Source of the DNA: Bradyrhizobium symbiodeficiens
GTDB lineage: Bacteria > Pseudomonadota > Alphaproteobacteria > Rhizobiales > Xanthobacteraceae
Assembly: GCF_002266465.3 (NCBI RefSeq)
Contig: NZ_CP029427.2
Location: forward strand, 6,698,501-6,762,500
Direction of reading: 5' to 3'
Length of the DNA: 64,000 nt
Position numbers and translations under genes: made by a program
Notes under the pieces: model-generated
Told to the model about the DNA's origin: nothing
Database searches by the model: none
Seen by the model: only the letters and a program-made list of their open reading frames with translations
In this document: positions 8,420 to 16,126 of the stretch, in pieces
Layout: every line of letters starts with the position of its first letter
Numbering within the stretch: position 1 is the first letter of the stretch

Positions 8420-10063
8420 ATGTCCGTTATCGATCCCAACATGAGCCCGAGCGATCTGCGCACGCTCGCCGAACAATCCAACGCCTGGCCGTTCGAGCAG
8501 GCCAAGGCCATTGTCGCGCGGCTGAAGAAAAGCCCGAAGGACGAGGTGCTGTTCGAGACCGGCTACGGACCGTCAGGCCTGCCGCATATCGGCACGTTCG
8601 GCGAGGTCGCGCGCACCTCGATGGTGCGCCATGCCTTCCGCGTGCTGACCGAGGACAAGATCAAGACGCGCCTCTTGGCGTTCTCCGACGACATGGACGG
8701 GTTTCGGAAGGTGCCGGACAACGTGCCGAACAAGGAGATGCTGACCGCGCATCTCGGCAAGCCGCTGACGCGGGTGCCGGATCCGTTCTCCAACGAGTAC
8801 CCCTCGTTCGGCGCGCACAACAACGCGCGCCTGCGCGCGTTTCTGGATCATTTCGGCTTCGACTACGAATTCGCGAGCTCGACCGACTACTACACGTCAG
8901 GCCGCTTCGACGCGACGCTGCTCAAGATGCTTGCCGTCTACGACCAGGTCATGGCGATCATCCTGCCGACGCTCGGACCCGATCGCCGCGCCACCTATTC
9001 GCCGTTCCTTCCGATCAGCAAGACCACCGGTGTCGTGCTGCAGGTCCCGATGATCCGCCGCGATGTCGCCGCCGGCACGGTGACCTATCTCGACCCCGAC
9101 ACCAACCAGGAAGTCGAAACGCCGGTCACCGGCGGCAACGTCAAGTGTCAGTGGAAGGCCGATTGGGCGATGCGCTGGGTCGCGCTCGGCGTCGACTACG
9201 AGATGGCCGGCAAGGATCTGATCGATTCGGTGAAGCTCTCCGGCGCGATCACCAGGGCGCTCGGCGCCACGCCGCCCGAAGGCTTCAACTACGAGCTCTT
9301 CCTCGACGAGAAGGGCCAGAAGATCTCGAAGTCGAAGGGCAACGGCCTCACCATCGACGAATGGCTGCGCTACGCCTCGCCGGAATCGCTGTCGCTGTTC
9401 ATGTATCGCGAACCGAAGGCGGCGAAGCGGCTGTATTTCGACGTCATCCCGCGCAACGTCGACGACTATCAGCAGTTCAGCGACGGCTTCGCCAGGCAGG
9501 ACGACAAGCAGCAGCTCGGCAATCCGGTCTGGCACATCCACAACGGCAAGCCGCCGCAGGGCGACATGCCCGTCACCTTCCAGCTCCTGCTGACGCTGGT
9601 GTCGTCGTCGAACGCGGAGAACGCCGAGACGCTGTGGGGTTTCATCGGCCGCTATCGTCCGGGCGTGAGCCCGCAGACGCATCCGAAGCTCGATGCGATG
9701 GTCGGCTACGCCATCAATTATTACCGCGACTTCGTCGCGCCGACGAAGCAGTTTCGCGTGCCGAACGAAACCGAGCGGGCGGCGCTGCAGGATCTGCGCG
9801 ATGCGCTGTCACAGCTTGCGCAGGACGCAACGCCAGAGGACATCCAGAACGTCGTCTACGAGATCGGCCGCCGCGAGCCGTTCCTCGACCAGGTCAAGAA
9901 GGGCAAGGACGGACGTCCCGGCGTCACGCTGGACTGGTTCAACATGCTCTACCAGGTGCTGCTCGGCCAGGAGAAGGGCCCGCGCTTCGGCTCCTTCGTC
10001 GCGGTGTACGGCGTGCAGAACGCGGTCAACATGATCGACGGCGCGCTGGCAAGGAGCGCGTGA
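8420..10063 (+). CDS. lysS: lysyl-tRNA synthetase, class I
   Basis: A 547-residue class I LysRS, which charges tRNA-Lys in the cytosol. The HIGH-type motif is HIGT at residues 56-59 in GPSGLPHIGTFGE, and the KMSKS-type motif KISKS is at about 301-305. Class I LysRS is the archaeal-type enzyme found in many alphaproteobacteria in place of the class II enzyme; no class II gene is visible here. The start at 8420 (MSVIDPNMSP) is preferred over the open frame 51 bases upstream because it follows GGAGG at a suitable distance. It appears monocistronic, between two palindromic repeats. Confidence 0.96.
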   Translation: MSVIDPNMSPSDLRTLAEQSNAWPFEQAKAIVARLKKSPKDEVLFETGYGPSGLPHIGTFGEVARTSMVRHAFRVLTEDKIKTRLLAFSDDMDGFRKVPDNVPNKEMLTAHLGKPLTRVPDPFSNEYPSFGAHNNARLRAFLDHFGFDYEFASSTDYYTSGRFDATLLKMLAVYDQVMAIILPTLGPDRRATYSPFLPISKTTGVVLQVPMIRRDVAAGTVTYLDPDTNQEVETPVTGGNVKCQWKADWAMRWVALGVDYEMAGKDLIDSVKLSGAITRALGATPPEGFNYELFLDEKGQKISKSKGNGLTIDEWLRYASPESLSLFMYREPKAAKRLYFDVIPRNVDDYQQFSDGFARQDDKQQLGNPVWHIHNGKPPQGDMPVTFQLLLTLVSSSNAENAETLWGFIGRYRPGVSPQTHPKLDAMVGYAINYYRDFVAPTKQFRVPNETERAALQDLRDALSQLAQDATPEDIQNVVYEIGRREPFLDQVKKGKDGRPGVTLDWFNMLYQVLLGQEKGPRFGSFVAVYGVQNAVNMIDGALARSA

Positions 10064-10078
10064 GGTAAGTCGCGGACG

Positions 10079-10164
10079 CGTAGCCCGGATGAGCGCAGCG
10101 AGATCCGGGGTCTTTGCATGTCGCGCAAGCGGTCCCGGATGTCGCTGCGCTCATCCGGGCTACG
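10079..10164. repeat. palindromic intergenic repeat, family A (GTAGCCCGGATGNAGCGCAGCG type)
   Basis: CGTAGCCCGGATGAGCGCAG on the left is mirrored by CTGCGCTCATCCGGGCTACG on the right around a short centre. It lies in the convergent gap between lysS and the carbonic anhydrase gene. Related copies are at 13342-13427, 38139-38259, 45601-45715 and 46822-46909. In this position it could act as a bidirectional terminator. Confidence 0.85.
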
Positions 10165-10174
10165 GGACTCCCGC

Positions 10175-10927
10175 TCAGATCGACTTCAGCACGTAACGCC
10201 GGTTGTCCTTCTGCACCGGGCGCGCGTTCATCGGATAGAGTTTTGCGAACGCGGCGACATCGCTGGCCGACACCTGGATAGGCGTGGTCAGCAGCAGCCA
10301 TTCGACCACTTCCGAACAGGGCGGGGTCGTCAGCGAGCCGGGATAGCGGAAGTAGCTGAGTTTCGTTGGCAGCATGGCGTGCGGATCGATGCCCGCATCC
10401 GCCTTCACCGCGGGACCTTCCGCCGCCGGCATGGTCTTGACGATCTTGCCGAAAGCCGGGTTCGGCCTGCCCTCGGCCATCAGCACGCCGACCACGGCGA
10501 GGCCGCCGGCTTCGTTGCGATGGACGAAATGCGCCTCCATCGGAAAATTCTTGCCGCCGATCATGTGCTCGCTCGGCCGGTGGAAGTGCACCTGAAGCAG
10601 CGTGTGCTTGACGTCGCCGAGCATCAACGTGCTGCCCTCGGCGAAATTGAGCTGGATCGTGTGCCCGTTGTTGACGATGGTGTCGGCGCTCTTGCCCCAG
10701 TTCAGCTTCAGAACCGGCAATTGTGACTTGATCGTCCCCTCGATGTCGATCGGCGATTGCTGCAGGCCGACCGCGCAGGTTTTGTTTGCCGCATCAAGAT
10801 CGCCCCATTTGGCCGGGCCGCCGACGCCCTCATAGCTCCAATGTGCGCCTTCGGCGGCGAAGCTCGGCTTGCACACCGGACAGAGCGCAAGACCCGCGAG
10901 AGCCTTCAGAGCATGACGGCGATTCAT
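10175..10927 (-). CDS. alpha-class carbonic anhydrase, periplasmic
   Basis: A 250-residue exported enzyme interconverting CO2 and bicarbonate. The N-terminus MNRRHALKALAGLALCPVCKPSFAAEG is a signal peptide with an Arg pair. QQSPIDI near residues 56-62 is the alpha-CA signature. The zinc ligands are His114 and His116 in VHFH and His133 in EAHFVH; PGSLTTPPCSEVVEWLLL is the conserved C-terminal block. All catalytic elements are intact. The start at 10927 puts the signal peptide at the terminus; the longer frame is rejected. It is transcribed alone, convergent with lysS. Confidence 0.93.
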   Translation of the reverse strand: MNRRHALKALAGLALCPVCKPSFAAEGAHWSYEGVGGPAKWGDLDAANKTCAVGLQQSPIDIEGTIKSQLPVLKLNWGKSADTIVNNGHTIQLNFAEGSTLMLGDVKHTLLQVHFHRPSEHMIGGKNFPMEAHFVHRNEAGGLAVVGVLMAEGRPNPAFGKIVKTMPAAEGPAVKADAGIDPHAMLPTKLSYFRYPGSLTTPPCSEVVEWLLLTTPIQVSASDVAAFAKLYPMNARPVQKDNRRYVLKSI

Positions 10928-11047
10928 CTTATGTCCCCTGCGATAAATTTGACCGGCAATGCGAGGGAACCTAGGCGAGAGCAGCGCTGAGTCGCAAGTT
11001 CGCCGGAGCGAGATGCCCGGCGGTGTCATGATCCGGGAGCGACGCGA

Positions 11048-11701
11048 TCACTGGCTTGCCCAAACGATGCGCGCGATCCAGCCAATGTCGCTCGCCACGA
11101 TCGTGCGCGCGGCCTGCGCCGCCTCGAGCGGCTGCAAGTCCAGCGCCCTGGCAGTGCGGCGCTTCAACGTCGCGACGAGCACCTCACCCTTCCTGGTCTT
11201 CACCACCACACGATCCCCTTTGCGGATCGGCGTACCGGGCGAGACAAGGACGATGTCGCCGCTGCGATACACAGGCGCGAGCGCATCACCGGAAATCTCC
11301 AGCGCAAAGGCGTGGCTGTCCTCTGCGGTGGGAAGCGCGGTCTCGGTCCAGCCCTTGCCGGAAGGAAGGCCGGCCTCGTCGAAAGCGCCGCTCGCACCGG
11401 CCAGCGCGAAGCCGAGCAGCGGTACCGAGCGGCTGTCGCCTCCGTCCTCGTCGATCAGCCGTGCAAAGCTCTCGATCGAGGAATCGGCCGCGGCCAGCGC
11501 CTTTGCGATCGATTCGGTCGAGGGCCAGCGCTCGCGGCCGTCCGGGGTGACGCGCTTGGACCTGTTGAAAGTGGTGGGATCGAGCCCGGCGCGCTTGGCA
11601 AGACCGGACGGCGACAGACCGGCGCGCGCCGCCAGCCGATCCAGGGCGACCCAGATCTGGTCGTGCGTCAGTATCCTCCGCGCTTTGGCCTGTCTGACCA
11701 T
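11048..11701 (-). CDS. helix-turn-helix regulator with S24/LexA-like C-terminal domain lacking the Ser nucleophile
   Basis: A 217-residue protein. Residues 12-52 (QIWVALDRLAARAGLSPSGLAKRAGLDPTTFNRSKR) form an N-terminal HTH, and about 95-190 an S24 peptidase fold (EISGDALAPVYRSGDIVLVSP...GDRVVVKTRKGEVLVATLKRR). In LexA-type proteins the GDSM serine cleaves the chain. Here the position is Ala140 (GDAL), while Lys180 may match the general base. It is therefore probably a non-cleaving repressor that keeps the fold for dimerisation. The start at 11701 is ATG; a TTG seven codons upstream is possible. Its targets are unknown and it has no operon partner. Confidence 0.82.
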   Translation of the reverse strand: MVRQAKARRILTHDQIWVALDRLAARAGLSPSGLAKRAGLDPTTFNRSKRVTPDGRERWPSTESIAKALAAADSSIESFARLIDEDGGDSRSVPLLGFALAGASGAFDEAGLPSGKGWTETALPTAEDSHAFALEISGDALAPVYRSGDIVLVSPGTPIRKGDRVVVKTRKGEVLVATLKRRTARALDLQPLEAAQAARTIVASDIGWIARIVWASQ

Positions 11702-11892
11702 GCAAGGTCCAGCCCGTCGCAACTCAGGAAAACTATCCTCAAATCAACCGGTTTTCCGTTTTTCGCGCAAGAGGCGATAGGGCAGGCGCGTCAAGCGCTT
11801 GAGTTCGAGAGGTGTGGCCTTTACGGTCGCGGCCGGGTTTCAAGACCCGCAAGAGACGAAAAACCCGGGAAATTCAAAGGGCTCCACAAGCG

Positions 11893-12237
11893 GTGGTCAA
11901 GATCTACAAAATCTGTCCGGCCTCGGCCTGGCGCGAGGCGGAACGGCAGGGCATCTACCGGGGCAGCGCGGACGATGCGCGCGACGGCTTCATCCACTTC
12001 TCCACCGCTGCCCAGGTTCCCGAGACCTTGCGCAAGCATTATTTCGGCCAGCGCGCGCTGTTCCTGGTCGAGGTGGACGGCGACGTGCTCGGCAGCGTGC
12101 TGCGCTGGGAGCGCTCGCGCAATGACGAGCTGTTTCCCCATCTCTATGGCGAGCTCGACCTCGGCGCGGTGCTGTCGGTGATGAACCTCAACATCCGCTC
12201 CGACGGCGGCCACGACACTCCGGAGTTGCTGCCGTGA
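11893..12237 (+). CDS. DUF952 domain-containing protein
   Basis: A 114-residue protein starting at GTG (VKIYKICPASAWREAERQGIYRGSADDARDGFIHFSTAAQVPETLRKHY). The pattern of an N-terminal KI..W, then DGFIHFSTAAQV and a C-terminal FPHLYGELDL, is that of DUF952, a small domain of unknown function related to phosphotransferase-like folds. Its stop codon overlaps the pyrD start by four bases (GTGA), so the two are translationally coupled. Coupling to pyrimidine synthesis is suggestive but not informative about activity. The GTG start follows an AAGGG ribosome site. Confidence 0.85.
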   Translation: MVKIYKICPASAWREAERQGIYRGSADDARDGFIHFSTAAQVPETLRKHYFGQRALFLVEVDGDVLGSVLRWERSRNDELFPHLYGELDLGAVLSVMNLNIRSDGGHDTPELLP

Positions 12238-13331
12238 TCCGCGCTTTCGACGCCTTTTCGCTGCCGGTGCTGCGCTGGCTCGATCCGGAAGACGCCCATC
12301 GCCTCGCGATCCAGGGCCTGCGCTTCCTGCCGCCGGTCAAGCCGCGCGCTGACGATCCCAAGCTCGCGATGCGCGCCTTCGGGCTCAACTTTCCCAATCC
12401 GATCGGCATGGCCGCAGGCTTCGACAAGAGCGCCGAGGTGCCGGATGCACTGCTGCGGCTCGGCTTCGGCTTCGTCGAGATCGGCTCGGTGACGCCGAAG
12501 CCGCAAATCGGCAATCCGCGGCCGCGACTGTTTCGTCTGGAGCGCGACGAGGCCGTCATCAACCGCATGGGCTTCAACAATGACGGCGCCGACGTCGCGC
12601 TGCGCCGGCTTGCCGCGCGCGCGCAGCACGGCGGCATCGTCGGCGTCAATGTCGGCGCCAACAAGGATTCGCCGGACCGCATCGCCGATTACGTCAAGCT
12701 GATCGAGACCTTTGCGCCGGTCGCGAGCTATTTCACCGTCAACGTCTCCTCGCCGAACACGCCGGGCTTGCGCAATCTGCAGGAAGGCGCCCTGCTCGAC
12801 GATCTCCTCGCCAGGGTGATCGACGCCCGCGAGCGTGTTAGGCAGAAGGCCGGCGACACGCCGGTGCTGCTCAAGATCGCCCCGGATTTGAGCCTCGCAC
12901 AGCTCGACGATGTTGTGCAGGTGGCGCGCTCGCGCCGGGTCGACGGCATGATCGTGTCGAACACGACGATCGCGCGGCCGAGCACGCTGCGGGAGGAGAT
13001 GCGCGCCAGGGAGCAAGGCGGCCTGTCCGGCCGGCCGCTGTTCCGCCTGTCGACGCGGATGGTCGCGGAGACCTATGTGCGCGTCGAGGGCGCGTTCCCG
13101 CTGATCGGCGTCGGCGGCGTCGATTCGGGCGGTGCCGCGCTGACCAAGATCCGCGCCGGCGCGAGCCTGATCCAGCTCTATTCGTCCCTGATCTACAAGG
13201 GCCTCGGCCTCGTCGACGAGATCAAGCGCGACCTCACCTCGACGCTGCTGCGGACGGGACGGGACTCGCTGTCCGAGATCGTCGGCGCCGATGCCGCGAC
13301 GCTCACCGCGGAAGACTGGCCGGGGATGTGA
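12234..13331 (+). CDS. pyrD: dihydroorotate dehydrogenase (quinone), class 2
   Basis: A 365-residue membrane-associated flavoenzyme that oxidises dihydroorotate to orotate in pyrimidine synthesis, passing electrons to quinone. The N-terminal helix typical of class 2 is present. NPIGMAAGFDKSAE covers residues 55-68, and NVSSPNTPGLRNLQ near 170-183 holds the catalytic serine of class 2 enzymes. GLSGRPLF and LIGVGGVDSGG form the FMN phosphate site. The GTG start overlaps the DUF952 stop. No other pyr gene is near. Followed by a palindromic repeat that may end the transcript. Confidence 0.96.
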   Translation: MIRAFDAFSLPVLRWLDPEDAHRLAIQGLRFLPPVKPRADDPKLAMRAFGLNFPNPIGMAAGFDKSAEVPDALLRLGFGFVEIGSVTPKPQIGNPRPRLFRLERDEAVINRMGFNNDGADVALRRLAARAQHGGIVGVNVGANKDSPDRIADYVKLIETFAPVASYFTVNVSSPNTPGLRNLQEGALLDDLLARVIDARERVRQKAGDTPVLLKIAPDLSLAQLDDVVQVARSRRVDGMIVSNTTIARPSTLREEMRAREQGGLSGRPLFRLSTRMVAETYVRVEGAFPLIGVGGVDSGGAALTKIRAGASLIQLYSSLIYKGLGLVDEIKRDLTSTLLRTGRDSLSEIVGADAATLTAEDWPGM

Positions 13332-13341
13332 GGCGGTCTCC

Positions 13342-13427
13342 CGTAGCCCGGATGGAGCGCAGCGCAATCCGGGGTGTCTCCTCAAGCGCGAAGGCCCCGG
13401 ATTACGCTGCGCTCCATCCGGGCTACG
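13342..13427. repeat. palindromic intergenic repeat, family A
   Basis: CGTAGCCCGGATGGAGCGCA is mirrored by GCGCTCCATCCGGGCTACG. It occupies the convergent gap between pyrD and the MATE gene and overlaps the last codons of the latter, whose stop is at 13423. This is a second close copy of the element at 10079-10164. Confidence 0.85.
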
Positions 13428-14748
13428 ATTTCGGAAAGGTCTTCCTGAACTGCGCGGGATACCTCGCGGCCTGCAAGCCGCCGCGCGAGAGGTAGGAGGC
13501 CATCAGCGCGCACCACAGCCCGGCATTGCCGAGCGATTGCAGCGCCCACCAGGCGGCGAAGAAGATGGCGAGCGAAGCCAGCATCAGATTGCGCATCTCG
13601 CGTGCCCAGGTCGCGCCGATATAGATGCCGTCGAAGCCGAAGGCGAACACGCCGGGAATGGGTGCGAGCACGACGAACGGCAGGAATTCGCGCGCGGCAC
13701 GGCGGACGTCGTCACTCGCCGTCATGACATCGATCAGAGCCGGCCCGAACAGCGCGAACAGCCCCGACACCACCAGCGCGAAGCCGAGGCCCCATAGCAG
13801 CACCAGCCGGGTCGAATCCGCAAAGCCTTTTGCATCGCGCGCGCCAACGGCGCGGCCGCACAGCTGTTGCGCGGCGTTGGCGAGACCGTCGAGGAAGAAG
13901 GCGCTGACCAGCAGGAAATTGTTGAGCACGGAGTTGGCGGCCAGCGTGACGTCGCCGGCCTGCGCGCCCTTTGCGGTGAAGAACAGGAACACGGCGATCA
14001 GCGCCGCCGTGCGAATCAGGATGTCGGTGTTCACCGCCAGCAACCGCAACAGCTTGTCGCGGTCGAGCAGGGTCGCATACGGCACGGCGAAGCCGTCATC
14101 GGCATAATGCCGGCAGACGATCACGCCGAGGGCGAAGCCGATCGCTTCCGACAACAGCGCGGCGATCGCGGCACCGGCGATGCCGGTGTCGTAGACCAGC
14201 ACCAGCAGGATCGTTGCCGCCATGTTGACGAGGTTGATGACGACCTGAAGCAACAAGGCCGAATTGGCGCGGGCCTGGCCGATCAGCCAGCCTAGGATGA
14301 CGTAATTGGCGAGCGCGAACGGCGACGACCAGATCCGGATCTTGAAGTAGGTCTTCGCGGCCCGCGTCACACCCTCGCTGCCGCCCATGAGGTCGAACAG
14401 CACGGCAGCCAGCGGCAGTTGCAGCAGGATCAGCGCGGCGCCGATCAGGCCGGCAACGATGAACCCGCGCGCCAGGATCGCGCTCGGCTCGCGCGTGTCG
14501 CCCGCGCCCAGCGATTGCGCGGTGAAGGCGAGCGTGCTCATGCGCAGGAAGCCGAACAGCCAGAACAGGCAATCGAAGATCACCGAGGCCATCGCGACGC
14601 CGCCGAGCAGCGCGGCATCGTCGAGCCGCCCGATCGCCGTGGTCGAGACAATGCCGATCAGCGGCGTGGTCAGGTTCGCGACCATCGCCGGGCCGGCAAT
14701 GGCGAACACTTGACGGGTGCCGACTTTGGAATGGACGGGCGCGTGCAT
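13423..14748 (-). CDS. MATE family efflux transporter
   Basis: A 441-residue multidrug/toxin extrusion-type antiporter with about twelve transmembrane helices. The opening MHAPVHSKVGTRQVFAIAGPAMVANLTTPLIGIVSTTAIGRLDDAALLGG is the DinF-like MATE N-terminus. Hydrophobic stretches recur along the chain. The start at 14748 is preferred; the longer frame runs through the neighbouring gene. It begins two bases after the stop of the metallo-hydrolase upstream, so the two form an operon. The 3' end falls inside a family A repeat, so the C-terminal codons may derive from it. The exported substrate is unknown. Confidence 0.92.
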   Translation of the reverse strand: MHAPVHSKVGTRQVFAIAGPAMVANLTTPLIGIVSTTAIGRLDDAALLGGVAMASVIFDCLFWLFGFLRMSTLAFTAQSLGAGDTREPSAILARGFIVAGLIGAALILLQLPLAAVLFDLMGGSEGVTRAAKTYFKIRIWSSPFALANYVILGWLIGQARANSALLLQVVINLVNMAATILLVLVYDTGIAGAAIAALLSEAIGFALGVIVCRHYADDGFAVPYATLLDRDKLLRLLAVNTDILIRTAALIAVFLFFTAKGAQAGDVTLAANSVLNNFLLVSAFFLDGLANAAQQLCGRAVGARDAKGFADSTRLVLLWGLGFALVVSGLFALFGPALIDVMTASDDVRRAAREFLPFVVLAPIPGVFAFGFDGIYIGATWAREMRNLMLASLAIFFAAWWALQSLGNAGLWCALMASYLSRGGLQAARYPAQFRKTFPKS

Positions 14749-14750
14749 GG

Positions 14751-15485
14751 TCAGAACACGACGACCATGCCGTCCTCGGCCGCCATATGGGGCAGAGTCT
14801 CGAGGCGCGACAGCATGTCGTCGCTCATATGGGTAAGGACGAGCCGCTTGGCGCCGATCGCCGGCAGATGCTGTTCCAGGGTCTTCAGGCTGAGATGGTT
14901 CTTCACCACCTTCTCGTACATATAGGCTTCGGCAATGAAAAGATCCGCGCCATGCGCCAGCGGAATGAGCGTCTCCGTCCATTCGGTGTCGGCGCTGTAG
15001 GCGAGCGTGCGGCCCTCGGCCTCGACGCGGTAGGCGAGGAAGGGCCCGCCGGATTCGCCGTGCACGACCGGATAGGGCGTCACCGTCACGGCGCCGAAAG
15101 TCCGGCTCTGCTCGGGCGCGAGTTCGATGACGTCGAGCTCGAAGCGCTGCTGCGTCTTCGAGGAATGCTCGAACAGCACCTCCATCACCTCACGCAGCCG
15201 CCTCTCGATGCCTTGCGGGCCTGCGATCGTCAGCGGCCGCGTCCGCCGCGAGAACTGGGCGTCGAGCAGAAAGAACGGCAGGCCGGCAAAGTGATCGCCG
15301 TGGAAATGCGTGATCAGGATGAGATCGATGTCGTTGCGGTCGATATCGAGCCGCTTCAGCGCCGGCAGGGCCGACGCACCGCAATCGATCAGGAAGTTGG
15401 CTTGGCGCCCCGAGACATGGAAGCAGGTGTTGAGCCTGCCGCCGGAGCCGAAAGCGTCGCCGCAGCCGACGAAACGGAGTTGCAT
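14751..15485 (-). CDS. MBL-fold metallo-hydrolase (RNase Z-like)
   Basis: A 244-residue metallo-beta-lactamase fold protein. MQLRFVGCGDAFGSGGRLNTCFHVSG is the N-terminal sheet of the RNase Z/AtsA-like group. The zinc motif THFHGDH is near residues 59-65, and the late metal ligands are in VVHGESGG, YSADTEWTE and LTHMSDDM. All metal ligands look intact. It lacks the extra exosite region of classical tRNase Z as far as I can judge, so the substrate could be a small ester or nucleotide. It is the upstream member of a two-gene unit with the MATE exporter. Confidence 0.88.
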   Translation of the reverse strand: MQLRFVGCGDAFGSGGRLNTCFHVSGRQANFLIDCGASALPALKRLDIDRNDIDLILITHFHGDHFAGLPFFLLDAQFSRRTRPLTIAGPQGIERRLREVMEVLFEHSSKTQQRFELDVIELAPEQSRTFGAVTVTPYPVVHGESGGPFLAYRVEAEGRTLAYSADTEWTETLIPLAHGADLFIAEAYMYEKVVKNHLSLKTLEQHLPAIGAKRLVLTHMSDDMLSRLETLPHMAAEDGMVVVF

Positions 15486-15506
15486 CGGCTGCGGACCTTC
15501 AAAATC

Positions 15507-15812
15507 TCACCGGCCGCGCGGCGTGCCGAACACGCGCGAGAGCAGCCAGATCGGGATCACGATGACTGCGCCGAGCAGGAAGTAGCGCCACAGCCAGTTG
15601 ATGGTGTCGAAGCCGAGATCCCACAGACGCTGGAACAACAGGCGGATGCTGGTGAGGATGTTCCAGGGATCGAAGCCGATCGCGGCGAGCACGACGCCGA
15701 CCAGGATCGAGAGCAGGACCAGGCGAAACGCGACCGCCAGCGGCGAGCCGCCGAGAAAGCGGTTCAGCCCGTCATTGCGGCCGGCCGGCAAGTCTCTGAC
15801 GTCTTGGACCAT
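15507..15812 (-). CDS. small integral membrane protein (DUF6460-like)
   Basis: A 101-residue protein with two hydrophobic segments: VAFRLVLLSILVGVVLAAIGF near residues 26-46, and WRYFLLGAVIVIPIWLLSRVF near the C-terminus. The gap between them (DPWNILTSIRLLFQRLWDLGFDTINWLW) is amphipathic. I recall similar proteins in rhizobia labelled DUF6460 but could not verify this. It is 21 bases upstream of the metallo-hydrolase on the same strand and so may head the three-gene unit with it and the MATE exporter. No function is known. Confidence 0.72.
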   Translation of the reverse strand: MVQDVRDLPAGRNDGLNRFLGGSPLAVAFRLVLLSILVGVVLAAIGFDPWNILTSIRLLFQRLWDLGFDTINWLWRYFLLGAVIVIPIWLLSRVFGTPRGR

Positions 15813-16126
15813 CTCAAACTCCTTGGCGGATTCGACCCATTATAGGGCACGGCGAGGCAGATGGGGAACCCGCAACGGGGGGTCAATCGGGTTACGGGAG
15901 TTTAATTCGGGCAGCGAAGGAATGTGGAGTGTGGCATCGGTGGCGCCGCAGGCTCCCAAACCTCTCCCGCTTGCGGGAGAGGTCGCGCCGAAGGCGCGGG
16001 AGAGGGCTATCTCCTCTTGGGGATTGTCCCAATGCGGAAACAGCCCTCTCCCCAACCCTCTCCCGCAAGCGGGCGAGGGAGCGCACCACAATCGTGGCGA
16101 CTGTCGAGACTCATCGCCTTCACGCC
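15813..16126. repeat. intergenic region with palindromic repeat, family D (CTCTCCCGCTTGCGGGAGAG type)
   Basis: This 314-base gap holds CCTCTCCCGCTTGCGGGAGA from 15961, then GCCCTCTCCCCAACCCTCTC and CCCGCAAGCGGGCGAGGG up to 16085. These arms can pair in several ways. A single hairpin of the same type is at 23121-23153. Frames open across it on both strands show no family resemblance and I treat them as non-coding. Confidence 0.7.
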
